Shown: positions 33,947 through 41,932 of the stretch, piece by piece
Numbering within the stretch: the first letter of the stretch is position 1
Layout of the letters: the number at the start of each line of letters is the position of its first letter
Assembly (NCBI RefSeq): GCF_001687625.2
Contig: NZ_CP016538.2
Location: forward strand, 220,001-284,000
Reading direction: 5' to 3'
DNA length: 64,000 nucleotides
Origin: Planococcus maritimus
GTDB taxonomy: Bacteria; Bacillota; Bacilli; Bacillales_A; Planococcaceae
Made by a program: the position numbers and the translations under genes
The notes under the pieces: model-generated
The model's database searches: none
What the model was told of the DNA's origin: nothing
Seen by the model: only the letters and a program-made list of their open reading frames with translations

Positions 33947-34016
33947 GCATGCTCTTGTGCACGAAAAGTGGGTTATAATGGAAAAAATAGCGATTACTTA
34001 ATTTGGAGGCGGCAGT

Positions 34017-35231
34017 ATGGCAAAAGCAATTTCCTCATCCTCACTCGCGGGGAGCCCGGTTTATCCGGTGATGTTCGCGATCGGTGGTGTCCATTTATTG
34101 AATGATTCCTTGCAGGCGGTGATCCCGGCAATGTTCCCGATTTTGGAGAAAGATTTGGGCTTGTCCTTTACACAGCTCGGGCTGATCGCTTTTGCGCTCA
34201 ATATGGTCGCTTCTGTCCTGCAGCCGGTCATCGGGTTTGCGAGCGATAAAAAGCCGATGCCTTACGCGCTGCCGCTCGGCATGGTATTTTCTTTTATCGG
34301 GATTGCCGGCTTGGCTTTCGCTCCGGAATACTGGCTCATCTTGCTGTCGGTAATTTTCCTCGGCTTTGGTTCTGCGGTATTTCATCCGGAAGGCTCGCGT
34401 GTTTCCTATATGGCAGCGGGTTCGAGACGTGGTTTGTCGCAGTCGATTTACCAAGTTGGTGGCAACTCCGGTCAAGCGCTGGCCCCTTTGATCAGTGCCT
34501 TCATCCTCGTACCGCTCGGTCAACGGGGCGCAGCGCTGTTTCTCTTCGTCGCAGCGCTCGGCATTTTTGTGCTAACGAAGATTTCCGCTTGGTACAAGGC
34601 ACAGTTAGAACGTGATAAGCTCGCGAAAGTGAAAAAAGCGGTGCTGTCTTCTTTGCCGCCTTTGACGAAAAAGCAAGTAGGTACGGCTTTGACCTTACTG
34701 TTATTAATCATATTCGCGCGTACTTTCTACATAACGACGATTACGAGCTTTTATATATTCCATTTAATGGAGAACTACGGCGTGACGATCCAACAAGGAC
34801 AAATGTTCATTTTCTTGTTCCTTGGAATCGGTGCGTTCGGGACTTTTTTTGGCGGCCCGCTTGCAGACCGCATCGGCCGCAAGCGCGTCATCGTGCTGTC
34901 ATTGATTGTGCCAATCCCGTTGGCACTGGTGTTGCCTTATGTGGCGCTTCCAATCGTTGCCGTCATTCTGGCCGTGCTTGGCTTTTTCCTCATGTTGAGT
35001 TTTTCCGTCATGGTCGTTTACGCCCAAGAGCTTGTGCCCAGCAGAATCGGCACGATGTCTGGGCTGACAGTCGGTTTGGCGTTTGGCATGGGGGCGATTG
35101 GGGCAGTTGCGATTGGCGTATTGATGGATTCGATTGGCGTGTATGAAACGATGGTTATTATTTCCGTCTTGCCGATTCTCGGATTGGTTGGCTTGGCACT
35201 GCCAAAAGACCGGAAAATTACCGCTGCATAA
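34017..35231 (+). CDS. MFS transporter, fosmidomycin-resistance (Fsr) type
   Basis: A 404-residue protein with twelve membrane segments. The sequence FGSAVFHPEGSRVSYMAAG followed by QSIYQVGGNSGQALAPL is characteristic of the Fsr family of drug efflux pumps. A second-half motif GGPLADRIGRKRVIV is the MFS loop signature. A TATAAT at 33974-33979 may serve as -10. The ABC exporter follows 33 bases later, so the two may be co-transcribed. Confidence 0.9.
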   Translation: MAKAISSSSLAGSPVYPVMFAIGGVHLLNDSLQAVIPAMFPILEKDLGLSFTQLGLIAFALNMVASVLQPVIGFASDKKPMPYALPLGMVFSFIGIAGLAFAPEYWLILLSVIFLGFGSAVFHPEGSRVSYMAAGSRRGLSQSIYQVGGNSGQALAPLISAFILVPLGQRGAALFLFVAALGIFVLTKISAWYKAQLERDKLAKVKKAVLSSLPPLTKKQVGTALTLLLLIIFARTFYITTITSFYIFHLMENYGVTIQQGQMFIFLFLGIGAFGTFFGGPLADRIGRKRVIVLSLIVPIPLALVLPYVALPIVAVILAVLGFFLMLSFSVMVVYAQELVPSRIGTMSGLTVGLAFGMGAIGAVAIGVLMDSIGVYETMVIISVLPILGLVGLALPKDRKITAA

Positions 35232-35264
35232 ACAGTGGCGAACGGATAGATAGGAGATGTAAGG

Positions 35265-37004
35265 ATGGAATCCATAGAGAAAAAACAAAGCATCAAGCCG
35301 TTTTTTACACTTTTAACATCGATTAAAATCCCGAAATGGGCGCTGGTTTTCGGACTGGCGACGAGCCTTGTGACGACAATTGTCGGCTTGCTTGTGCCAT
35401 TGCTCACGAGAGAATTGGTGGACGGCTTTTCAGTAGAAGCATTAAGCGCGGGTTTGATTGCGACGCTTGCGGCTGCGTTTATCGTACAGGCTATCATTAA
35501 CGGCGTATCGATTTATTTACTAAGTATGGTCGGACAGCGCATCGTGGCGGGTCTGCGCGAACGCATGTGGCTTCATTTGCTGCGTTTGCGTGTCGGCTAT
35601 TTCGACCAGCATGCGAGTGGCCAGACAGTGAGCCGTGTCGTCAACGATACCGGCATCGTCCGGAATCTGATCACTGATCATTTCCCGAATTTCGTCACTG
35701 GCATTATTACCATTATCGGGGCGGTTGCTATTCTTCTTGTGCTGGACTGGAAAATGACCTTGATCATGATGCTTGCCGTGCCGTTGACGATCGCCATCAT
35801 GATTCCTTTGGGACGCAAGATGGCGAAGATTTCCCGCAGTTTGCAAGATGAAACCGCTGTGTTCACAGGCGATGTTCAACAGACACTCGGCGAAATCCGC
35901 TTGATGAAATCATCGACTGCCGAACAAGTGGAAGAACAGCGCGGGTTGTCAGGCGTTCAGAAACTTTATGGCCTTGGCATGAGAGAAGCGAAAGTCTATG
36001 CCTTGATCGGCCCGCTCATGTATTTGGTCGTCATGGTCGTCATCGTGATGATCATCGGCTACGGCGGTATCCGAGTATCGGAAGGATCGATGTCGACCGG
36101 ATCGCTGGTCGCTTTCCTTCTGTATCTGTTCCAAATTGTCGTGCCGCTCGCTACGTTTGCGCGCTTTTTTACGGAGTTGCAAAAAGCGAGAGGCGCGACA
36201 GAGCGCATCATCGACATTCTGGAATTGCCGCTTGAAGAACAAGAGCGTGGCAAAGAAATAGACATCAGCGGCAAAACGCTGCGCCTTGAAGACGTCAGCT
36301 TTTCCTACGAAACCGGCGAACCGGTCTTGCAAGGCGTGTCATTCGAAGCGCATCCTGGCCAGAAGATTGCCTTTGCCGGGCCGAGTGGTGGAGGCAAGAC
36401 GACCATTTTCGGGCTAATTGAACGCTTTTACGAACCGACTGCAGGGACGATCACGATTGGAGATGTGCCGATCGGTGAAGTGGCCATTTCTTCCTGGCGC
36501 GACCAAATCGGTTATGTGTCACAAGAAAGTGCCATGATGGGCGGCACGATCCGCGCCAATTTGACGTATGGTTTGCCGGATGCCGACAGCTATGAGGATG
36601 AAGAATTGTGGCGTGTTTCCCGCATGGCGTATGCTGAAGAATTCATCGCTTCGTTTCCCGATGGATTAGACACACAAGTCGGAGAGCGCGGCGTGAAATT
36701 GTCCGGCGGGCAAAGACAGCGCATTGCCATCGCCCGTGCATTTTTACGTGATCCTAAATTATTGATGATGGACGAAGCGACCGCAAGTCTCGACAGCCAA
36801 TCCGAGGGCATCGTTGGGCAAGCACTTGGACGCTTGATGGAAGGGCGCACAACATTGGTTATTGCCCATCGCTTGTCTACCATCGTCGATGCGGATCAGA
36901 TTGTCTTTATTGAAGGCGGGCGCGTTACAGGCACCGGCAGTCACCGCGAGTTAACTGGGAAACATGCTTTATACCGGGAATTTGCCGAGCAACAATTAAC
37001 TTAA
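35265..37004 (+). CDS. ABC exporter half-transporter, BmrA/LmrA type
   Basis: A 579-residue fusion of a six-helix membrane domain (about residues 1-320) and an ABC ATPase: Walker A GPSGGGKTT (about 372-380), signature KLSGGQRQR, Walker B LLMMDEATASLD. It would act as a homodimeric multidrug or lipid exporter. The MerR gene and its promoter follow immediately, suggesting a drug-responsive module. Confidence 0.93.
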   Translation: MESIEKKQSIKPFFTLLTSIKIPKWALVFGLATSLVTTIVGLLVPLLTRELVDGFSVEALSAGLIATLAAAFIVQAIINGVSIYLLSMVGQRIVAGLRERMWLHLLRLRVGYFDQHASGQTVSRVVNDTGIVRNLITDHFPNFVTGIITIIGAVAILLVLDWKMTLIMMLAVPLTIAIMIPLGRKMAKISRSLQDETAVFTGDVQQTLGEIRLMKSSTAEQVEEQRGLSGVQKLYGLGMREAKVYALIGPLMYLVVMVVIVMIIGYGGIRVSEGSMSTGSLVAFLLYLFQIVVPLATFARFFTELQKARGATERIIDILELPLEEQERGKEIDISGKTLRLEDVSFSYETGEPVLQGVSFEAHPGQKIAFAGPSGGGKTTIFGLIERFYEPTAGTITIGDVPIGEVAISSWRDQIGYVSQESAMMGGTIRANLTYGLPDADSYEDEELWRVSRMAYAEEFIASFPDGLDTQVGERGVKLSGGQRQRIAIARAFLRDPKLLMMDEATASLDSQSEGIVGQALGRLMEGRTTLVIAHRLSTIVDADQIVFIEGGRVTGTGSHRELTGKHALYREFAEQQLT

Positions 37005-37013
37005 TGTTTTCTC

Positions 37014-37044
37014 TTGACCTTGACGCTGCGTCAAGGTTTAAGAT
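37014..37044 (+). promoter_or_regulatory. MerR-type promoter with palindromic operator
   Basis: TTGACC (37014-37019) and TAAGAT (37039-37044) are 19 bases apart, the extended spacing on which MerR activators act. The spacer holds a perfect 9-1-9 palindrome, CCTTGACGC-T-GCGTCAAGG (37018-37036). The site lies between the exporter stop codon and the merR gene, so it most directly controls merR. Confidence 0.85.
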
Positions 37045-37066
37045 GAAGTTATCAGGAGGTGGCGGC

Positions 37067-37828
37067 ATGTATACAGTGCAAAAACTGGCTTCGCTTGCCG
37101 GCGTCAGCGCACGTACTTTGCGTTATTACGATTCCATCGGCTTGCTGATGCCGCAGAAAAACGAATCTGGTTACCGGGTGTACAACAGCGCAGAAATCGA
37201 TCGCCTGCAGCTCATTCTGTTTTACCGGGAACTTGGGTTTGGGCTTCAAGACATTGCAAAGCTTCTGGACGACCCGGATTTTGATGAAACGGAAGCATTG
37301 ATCGGACAGCGACAACAGCTACTTGAAGAACGCAGCCGCCTGGACCTGTTGATTACTAATGTGGAGAAAACGATTTCCGCAAAACAAGGGGATAGTCAAA
37401 TGGCAGATCACGAAAAGTTTGAAGGATTTAAACAGCAACTGGTTGATGACAATGAAGCGGCGTACGGAACAGAAATCCGCGAGAAATACGGCGACACTGA
37501 AATCGACCGCTCAAATGCCAAAATGCTCGGGATGGGCCAAGAACAATACGAAGCGTTCAAGCGCCTTGAGCAAGACATTCTGGACAAGTTGGAACGTGCG
37601 CTAACAGAAGGCGAACAGGCAGGAGCTGCGGGTCAGGAAGTAGCCGATTTGCACCGGCAATGGCTCGGGTTTACGTGGGGCAGTTACGATCCCAAAGCAC
37701 ACGCCGGCCTAGCGGAGATGTATGTGGCAGATGAACGGTTTGCTGCGTACTATGATAGAGCCGGTGAAGGCGCAGCGCAGTATTTGCGAGATGCCATCAT
37801 TGCCTATACCGATCAGCACAGTGAATAA
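37067..37828 (+). CDS. MerR-family regulator with TipAS-type ligand domain
   Basis: A 253-residue regulator: MerR helix-turn-helix (MYTVQKLASLAGVSARTLRY at the start, about residues 1-70), a coiled-coil dimerisation helix (70-110) and a TipAS antibiotic-binding domain (WLGFTWGSYDPKAHAGLAEMY and YLRDAI near the end). The ATG at 37067 has AGGAGG upstream; an in-frame ATG at 37004 would read through the promoter. TipA-type proteins bind structurally diverse drugs, fitting the adjacent exporters. Confidence 0.92.
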   Translation: MYTVQKLASLAGVSARTLRYYDSIGLLMPQKNESGYRVYNSAEIDRLQLILFYRELGFGLQDIAKLLDDPDFDETEALIGQRQQLLEERSRLDLLITNVEKTISAKQGDSQMADHEKFEGFKQQLVDDNEAAYGTEIREKYGDTEIDRSNAKMLGMGQEQYEAFKRLEQDILDKLERALTEGEQAGAAGQEVADLHRQWLGFTWGSYDPKAHAGLAEMYVADERFAAYYDRAGEGAAQYLRDAIIAYTDQHSE

Positions 37829-37833
37829 AAATG

Positions 37834-37859
37834 GTCCCGCCTTGGCGGGTCTTTTTTCG
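37834..37859 (+). terminator. Terminator after merR
   Basis: CCCGCC-TTGG-GGCGGG-like hairpin (CCCGCCTTGGCGGG) followed by TCTTTTTT. Confidence 0.85.
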
Positions 37860-37913
37860 TTTCGTTCGGAAAGGCAAGGGAATAGAAGTTAAATACAATA
37901 AGAAAGATGGGGG

Positions 37914-38669
37914 ATGAGGAAGATGCTGACCGTGATGAGCTTTAATATTGCCTCAGGAAAACGAATAGACGGCGAACTGGAACTTGAATTGACAGCACAG
38001 GCCATTGAACAAGGGCGAGTGGATATTGCCGGTTTACAGGAGGTCGACCGCAACTTTTCCTCGCGCAGCAAATTTTGGGACCAGGCCAAATGGCTATCCA
38101 AGCGGCTCGGCATGAACATGGCATACGGGCCGAATTTGATCGACAGGGGAGCCGGTGGCACGCGGCCGAAGCGTGAATACGGCAACGCAATCTTAAGCCA
38201 CTATCCAATTGTATCGTCCAAAAACCATGATTTAAGCGCTGTCGAAACGCATCCGGAAAACTTTGAGCCGCGCGGGATGCTTGAAGCGGTCATTGAAGTG
38301 GCTGGGCAACGATTTTCTTTTTACAATACGCATCTGTCGTTGATTGACGAGATCGTGGACCGCAATTTGACGGAAATTCTCACCATCACCGCAGGCAACC
38401 CGCTGCCTCAACTACTGGTAGGAGATTTCAATGCGTCGCCATCGACTAAGCACATCCAGCGATTCTCCAAGCATTTCCACAACGCATTTGGTGCTGGCCC
38501 CTATCCCGACACGTATAAAAAGCAGGGAGACCACGGACAGAAAATCGATTATATTTTCCATAATGACCATTTTGAGTCGTCAGAAGCCTGGGTTGTTGAA
38601 AACGAGGCGTCAGATCACGTGCCAATTGTGGCAAAAATCAGAAATTTACAAAACTATAACATATTTTAA
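37914..38669 (+). CDS. Endonuclease/exonuclease/phosphatase-family protein 1
   Basis: A 251-residue EEP-fold metal-dependent phosphohydrolase. Conserved sites are VMSFNIASG (Asn), AGLQEVD (metal Glu), LLVGDFNASP (Asp/Asn), KIDYIF and SDHVPI (catalytic His). No signal peptide is seen, so it is probably cytoplasmic. The substrate could be a nucleic acid, a phospholipid or an inositol phosphate. The start is uncertain: an ATG at 37923 is also possible. Confidence 0.85.
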   Translation: MRKMLTVMSFNIASGKRIDGELELELTAQAIEQGRVDIAGLQEVDRNFSSRSKFWDQAKWLSKRLGMNMAYGPNLIDRGAGGTRPKREYGNAILSHYPIVSSKNHDLSAVETHPENFEPRGMLEAVIEVAGQRFSFYNTHLSLIDEIVDRNLTEILTITAGNPLPQLLVGDFNASPSTKHIQRFSKHFHNAFGAGPYPDTYKKQGDHGQKIDYIFHNDHFESSEAWVVENEASDHVPIVAKIRNLQNYNIF

Positions 38670-38765
38670 CTTGTTTTTAACTTAGAAAAGCGCCATGCCT
38701 GCTATAATTAAGGGGACAATTGCAGCTGCCACTGATTCGTTTCAACCTGAAAAGGAGATGGTCTC

Positions 38766-39614
38766 ATGCACGGCGACGCCAGCACGACACCAACAGTGAA
38801 AGTAATGTCGTTCAATATTGCCCACGGAATGGGAATGGACGGCCAAGTGGATTTAGAGAGAACGGCACAAGCGATCGAAGCGTCAGGCGCTACCATTGTA
38901 GCCCTCCAGGAAGTCGACCGTTATTTTTCTTCCCGCAGTTTTTATATGGATCAGGTCGAATGGCTTTCCGAACGGCTCGGGATGTACGCCGCATATGGCG
39001 CGAACTTGAATCAGGAGCCGGATGACCCAGAACGCCCGAATCGCCAATACGGCAACGCGACATTAAGCCTTTATCCCATTAAATATGCAGAAAACCATTT
39101 TTTGACGCAAGTCGTTACCGACGTCTACAATAATGAGCAGCGAGGCGTCCTCGAGACCGTAATTGAAATCGAAGGAACGTATCTCAAAGTATTGAATGCT
39201 CACTTGGCGTTAAAAGATGAAGAATTGGAACTGAGTGTTGCGGAAATAGTGGAGATTGCGGGCAAAAGCTATTTTCCAAAAATCATCACAGGCGATTTCA
39301 ATGCGCCGCCGACACACCGCCACTTGAGCCATCTACACAGCACCATGACGGATGTCTTCTTGAGAACCAAGCGGGGCGACGCCTATACGTATCCATCTCC
39401 TTATGAAAATCATGAAACAGGTGAATCGTTTAAGCCGATGACGCGCATCGATTATATTTTTGCTGACCACGGTTTTGACGTGCGCGAGGTCGAAACAATC
39501 GAAACGGCGGTATCGGACCATTTGCCGATCACCGCAGAGCTGGTCTGGACACAGAAAAAGGTCCCATCTGCCATCCTCGTGCCTGCAGTCCTGCCAACTA
39601 AACAAAAAATGTAA
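38766..39614 (+). CDS. Endonuclease/exonuclease/phosphatase-family protein 2 (paralogue)
   Basis: A 282-residue paralogue of the preceding gene, with the same catalytic series (VMSFNIAHG, VALQEVD, IITGDFNAPP, RIDYIF, SDHLPI) and shared family stretches such as VDRYFSSRS and RQYGNA. It has its own -10 (TATAAT, 38702-38707) and AAGGAG site, so it is probably transcribed separately. A C-terminal extension of about 25 residues is unlike copy 1. Confidence 0.85.
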   Translation: MHGDASTTPTVKVMSFNIAHGMGMDGQVDLERTAQAIEASGATIVALQEVDRYFSSRSFYMDQVEWLSERLGMYAAYGANLNQEPDDPERPNRQYGNATLSLYPIKYAENHFLTQVVTDVYNNEQRGVLETVIEIEGTYLKVLNAHLALKDEELELSVAEIVEIAGKSYFPKIITGDFNAPPTHRHLSHLHSTMTDVFLRTKRGDAYTYPSPYENHETGESFKPMTRIDYIFADHGFDVREVETIETAVSDHLPITAELVWTQKKVPSAILVPAVLPTKQKM

Positions 39615-39617
39615 ATA

Positions 39618-39657
39618 CGAAAAGCCGCCGGCAAGTTAGACTGCTGGCGGCTTTTCT
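39618..39657. terminator. Bidirectional terminator
   Basis: GAAAAGCCGCCGGCA / TGCTGGCGGCTTTTC arms between convergent EEP2 and the queuosine-precursor transporter gene. Confidence 0.9.
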
Positions 39658-39672
39658 GCGCATGGATTTTAT

Positions 39673-40305
39673 TCATGAAGCAAAACTTTTTTGGGTGCTT
39701 GTTTTGGAGCGGCGTGCGAGTTTGACGAGCAAGTAAACAAGTGGGGTATCCGCTGCTGCGACTGCCCATTTAAACAGATACTGGGTTACAATCATCGCGG
39801 CTAGCGCCGATAGCGGCATCGTCCCATAAAAAGCGATCGTGATAAAAATGGACGTATCGACCAATTGGCTAACCATCGTCGATGCATTATTGCGCAGCCA
39901 CAACTTCGAGTCGCCGTTTCTCGCTTTTAATTTGTGGAAGATCGAGACGTCTAAGTTCTGGCTGATAAAATACGACACAAGACTTGCGAGCGTCACTCGG
40001 AAGCCGGCCGAGAAAATCGACTCGAATGCTTGCTGGTCTGCGAAAAACGGCGCGGACGGCAACTGAATCGCCGCAAAGATGAACGCCAGCGCTGCGAGTT
40101 GCGTGATAAACCCAGCCATGACCGTTTGGCGCGCGGCTTCTTTGCCGTACACTTCTGCGATGGTGTCGGTGATCGGAAACGTAAAGACGTAGACGATGAC
40201 CGCGGCCGGCAGCACGGCCCATTCACTGATCGAGAATAGTTTGACCGCTAGGATATTCGACAGGATGAGCAAGCCGACAAAAGCACCGTTTAAATAAAGT
40301 AGCAT
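39673..40305 (-). CDS. Queuosine precursor transporter, YhhQ family
   Basis: A 210-residue protein with about six membrane segments, of the YhhQ/DUF165 family that imports preQ0/preQ1. Family features are LSNILAVKLF, FPITDTIAEVYGK and SQLVDTSIFI. Its ribosome site AAGGGGAAG spans the end of queF, 12 bases upstream, so the two genes form one preQ1-controlled unit: salvage import plus reduction of preQ0 to preQ1. Confidence 0.9.
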   Translation of the reverse strand: MLLYLNGAFVGLLILSNILAVKLFSISEWAVLPAAVIVYVFTFPITDTIAEVYGKEAARQTVMAGFITQLAALAFIFAAIQLPSAPFFADQQAFESIFSAGFRVTLASLVSYFISQNLDVSIFHKLKARNGDSKLWLRNNASTMVSQLVDTSIFITIAFYGTMPLSALAAMIVTQYLFKWAVAAADTPLVYLLVKLARRSKTSTQKSFAS

Positions 40306-40317
40306 GGCCGCTTCCCC

Positions 40318-40812
40318 TTATCGATTGGTGATTGTTTCCGGATTCATGTCGTGGTTCATCATCCGGTACGTCGCCATTTCTTCGTATTTCGTGCCAGGCT
40401 TGCCGTGGTTCGTATACGGGTCGATTGACAAGCCGCCGCGCGGGGTAAACTTGCCCCAAACTTCGATATAGCGGGGGTCGAGCAGCTCGATCAAGTCGTT
40501 CATGATGATATTGACGACGTCTTCATGGAAATCGCCGTGATTGCGGAAGCTGAACAAATAGAGCTTCAGAGCTTTACTTTCAACGAGCTTTTTATCGGGA
40601 ATGAAGCTCAAATAAATCGTCGCGAAATCTGGCTGGCCGGTTTGCGGGCATAGCGAAGTGAATTCCGGGCAATTGAATTTGACGAAGTAATCGCGCGTGT
40701 GGAGATTGTCGATCGCTTCTAGAATGCCTGGGTCGTACTCGAATTTGTAGCGTGTGTTCTGGTTGCCGAGCAAAGCTAAATGCTCGAGTGTATCTTCATT
40801 TCTTCCTGCCAT
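40318..40812 (-). CDS. queF: NADPH-dependent 7-cyano-7-deazaguanine reductase QueF
   Basis: A 164-residue single-domain (type I) QueF that reduces preQ0 to preQ1 in queuosine synthesis. The catalytic Cys lies in [18 protein letters not shown] (about residues 46-63), and the QueF NADPH motif [15 protein letters not shown] follows. The ATG at 40812 has GAAGGAGG upstream; a longer frame would include the riboswitch terminator. It is the first gene after a preQ1 aptamer. Confidence 0.96.
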   Translation of the reverse strand: MAGRNEDTLEHLALLGNQNTRYKFEYDPGILEAIDNLHTRDYFVKFNCPEFTSLCPQTGQPDFATIYLSFIPDKKLVESKALKLYLFSFRNHGDFHEDVVNIIMNDLIELLDPRYIEVWGKFTPRGGLSIDPYTNHGKPGTKYEEMATYRMMNHDMNPETITNR

Positions 40813-40870
40813 GTGTGTGGCCTCCTTCAAAATGGCCGGCGGGGGAGAGCTATAAAAAATCGGACAACAG

Positions 40871-40901
40871 AAAAGCCGAATCGCATGTGGATTCGGCTTG
40901 A
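40871..40901 (-). terminator. Riboswitch expression-platform terminator
   Basis: On the minus strand, AAGCCGAATC / GATTCGGCTT with a seven-base loop, followed by TTCTG, between the preQ1 aptamer and queF. It probably forms when preQ1 is bound. Confidence 0.8.
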
Positions 40902-40913
40902 TTTCAAAATCCA

Positions 40914-40951
40914 TAGTTTTTTATAGAGGGTGGAATGCTATGAACCTCTCC
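40914..40951 (-). promoter_or_regulatory. preQ1-I riboswitch aptamer
   Basis: Read on the minus strand the core is GAGGTTC, then AGC region, then ACCCTCTATAAAAAACTA: the small class I preQ1 aptamer in which the A-rich tail folds back as an H-type pseudoknot. It controls queF and the transporter by transcription termination. Confidence 0.93.
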
Positions 40952-40980
40952 CGTTGCCGGGTTATTTAATTTCCTGCCTT

Positions 40981-41009
40981 ATCGTATAAGATAGGGGCGG
41001 TTCTGTCAA
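40981..41009 (-). promoter_or_regulatory. SigA-type promoter of the queF unit
   Basis: On the minus strand TTGACA (41009-41004), a 17-base spacer and TACGAT (40986-40981). The transcript would start about 25 bases before the aptamer. Confidence 0.75.
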
Positions 41010-41077
41010 TTGGTGGTTTGTTAGGGATTAGCCTTTGCAATTTTCAGTTCCTATAGTTAATAGGGCAAGACGTGTGT

Positions 41078-41250
41078 GATGAAAAGAAGTGTTTGGAAAA
41101 ATATTCGCTTTTCGACTGCGTTTCAGGGGGACGCTTTCCGGAGGGCTTGCATTGAGCCGCTTCGTCGCTGCGCTCCTGCAGGGTCTCAATTGTCTCGCTA
41201 TTCCTCCCGGAGTCGCCCCCTTCCACTCCGTCTCTAGTTTAGAGGGAAAG
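41078..41250. repeat. Composite repeat, locus 2: palindromic GC-rich element
   Basis: Begins GATGAAAAGAAG and ends CTAGTTTAGAGGGAAAG. Arms such as CAGGGGGACGCTTTCCGGAG and CTCCCGGAGTCGCCCCC face each other. It shares both ends with the element at 31650-31890. The shared linker TTTGTAGCTCAAGT follows at 41299-41312, then an AT-rich stretch of about 85 bases unlike locus 1. Confidence 0.75.
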
Positions 41251-41399
41251 ATCATTTCTTCAATCTACTTAATAAAAGATGTGGAAATGTGTCGGGCTTT
41301 GTAGCTCAAGTCATCTCGATCAATAAAGATGTAATTGTAAATTCTATTCTAATTAAAATCTTTCTATTCAAGTATCTTAAACCCAGATACCACGTCCGA

Positions 41400-41630
41400 G
41401 GAAGCGATTCCCCCGCTAGCCGGCAACTGGGTACAGAAGCAAACATAACTAAACACGCTTCACTCAATGAAATCTCCTAGCCGCCGAGCGTAAAGGGGTG
41501 AGCCGATGCCGTAAGACAGGCGTTCTTCCTGGCTTATGGCAAGAGGCCAACCCAAAGCCCGGCGGCGACTGCCAAATGAAGTTCAACTAATAAACAGGAA
41601 TAATTTCACAAGCAAACCCTCGCTATCTTC
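41400..41630 (+). ncRNA. Structured repeat unit D
   Basis: Same unit as at 32036, about 231 nt: GGAA-GCGA-TTCC cap, AGCCGGCAACTGGGTA block, the hairpin GCCGTAAG...CTTATGGC (41508-41540) with CAGG/CCTG stem, GCCGCC/GGCGGC pairing and the end CGCTATCTTC. Its hairpin base differs from units A and E in both arms yet still pairs, which argues for selection on structure. Confidence 0.55.
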
Positions 41631-41647
41631 ATAAATGTGGTCAATCC

Positions 41648-41880
41648 GGGAAGCGATTCCCCCACAAGCCGGCAACTGGGTACAGAAGCCGACCCGCCTA
41701 AACACGCCTCACTCATTGAAATCTCCCAGCCGCCGAGCGTAAAGGGGTGAGCCGAAGCGGTAAGACAGGCGGTTTTCCTGGCTTACTGCGAAAGGCCAAC
41801 CCAAAGCAGGGTGGCGACTACTAAACTGAAGCTCAAATAGAATTATGGAACAATAAGACAAACAAGCCCTCGCTATCTTC
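41648..41880 (+). ncRNA. Structured repeat unit E
   Basis: Tandem partner of unit D, about 233 nt, with a GGGAA-GCGA-TTCCC cap and the hairpin GCGGTAAG...CTTACTGC (41757-41789) with CAGG/CCTG stem. The GGCGGC arm reads GGTGGC here, still pairing with GCCGCC through a G-U. Ends CGCTATCTTC followed by six T, a possible RNA 3' end. Confidence 0.55.
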
Positions 41881-41894
41881 TTTTTTCAGCAAAT

Positions 41895-41929
41895 AAAAAA
41901 AGCTAGAGAAAAAAATCTCTAGCTTTTCA
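41895..41929 (-). terminator. Terminator of the P450 gene
   Basis: AAGCTAGAGA / TCTCTAGCTT stem; on the minus strand it is followed by a T run. Confidence 0.85.
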
Positions 41930-41932
41930 TTA

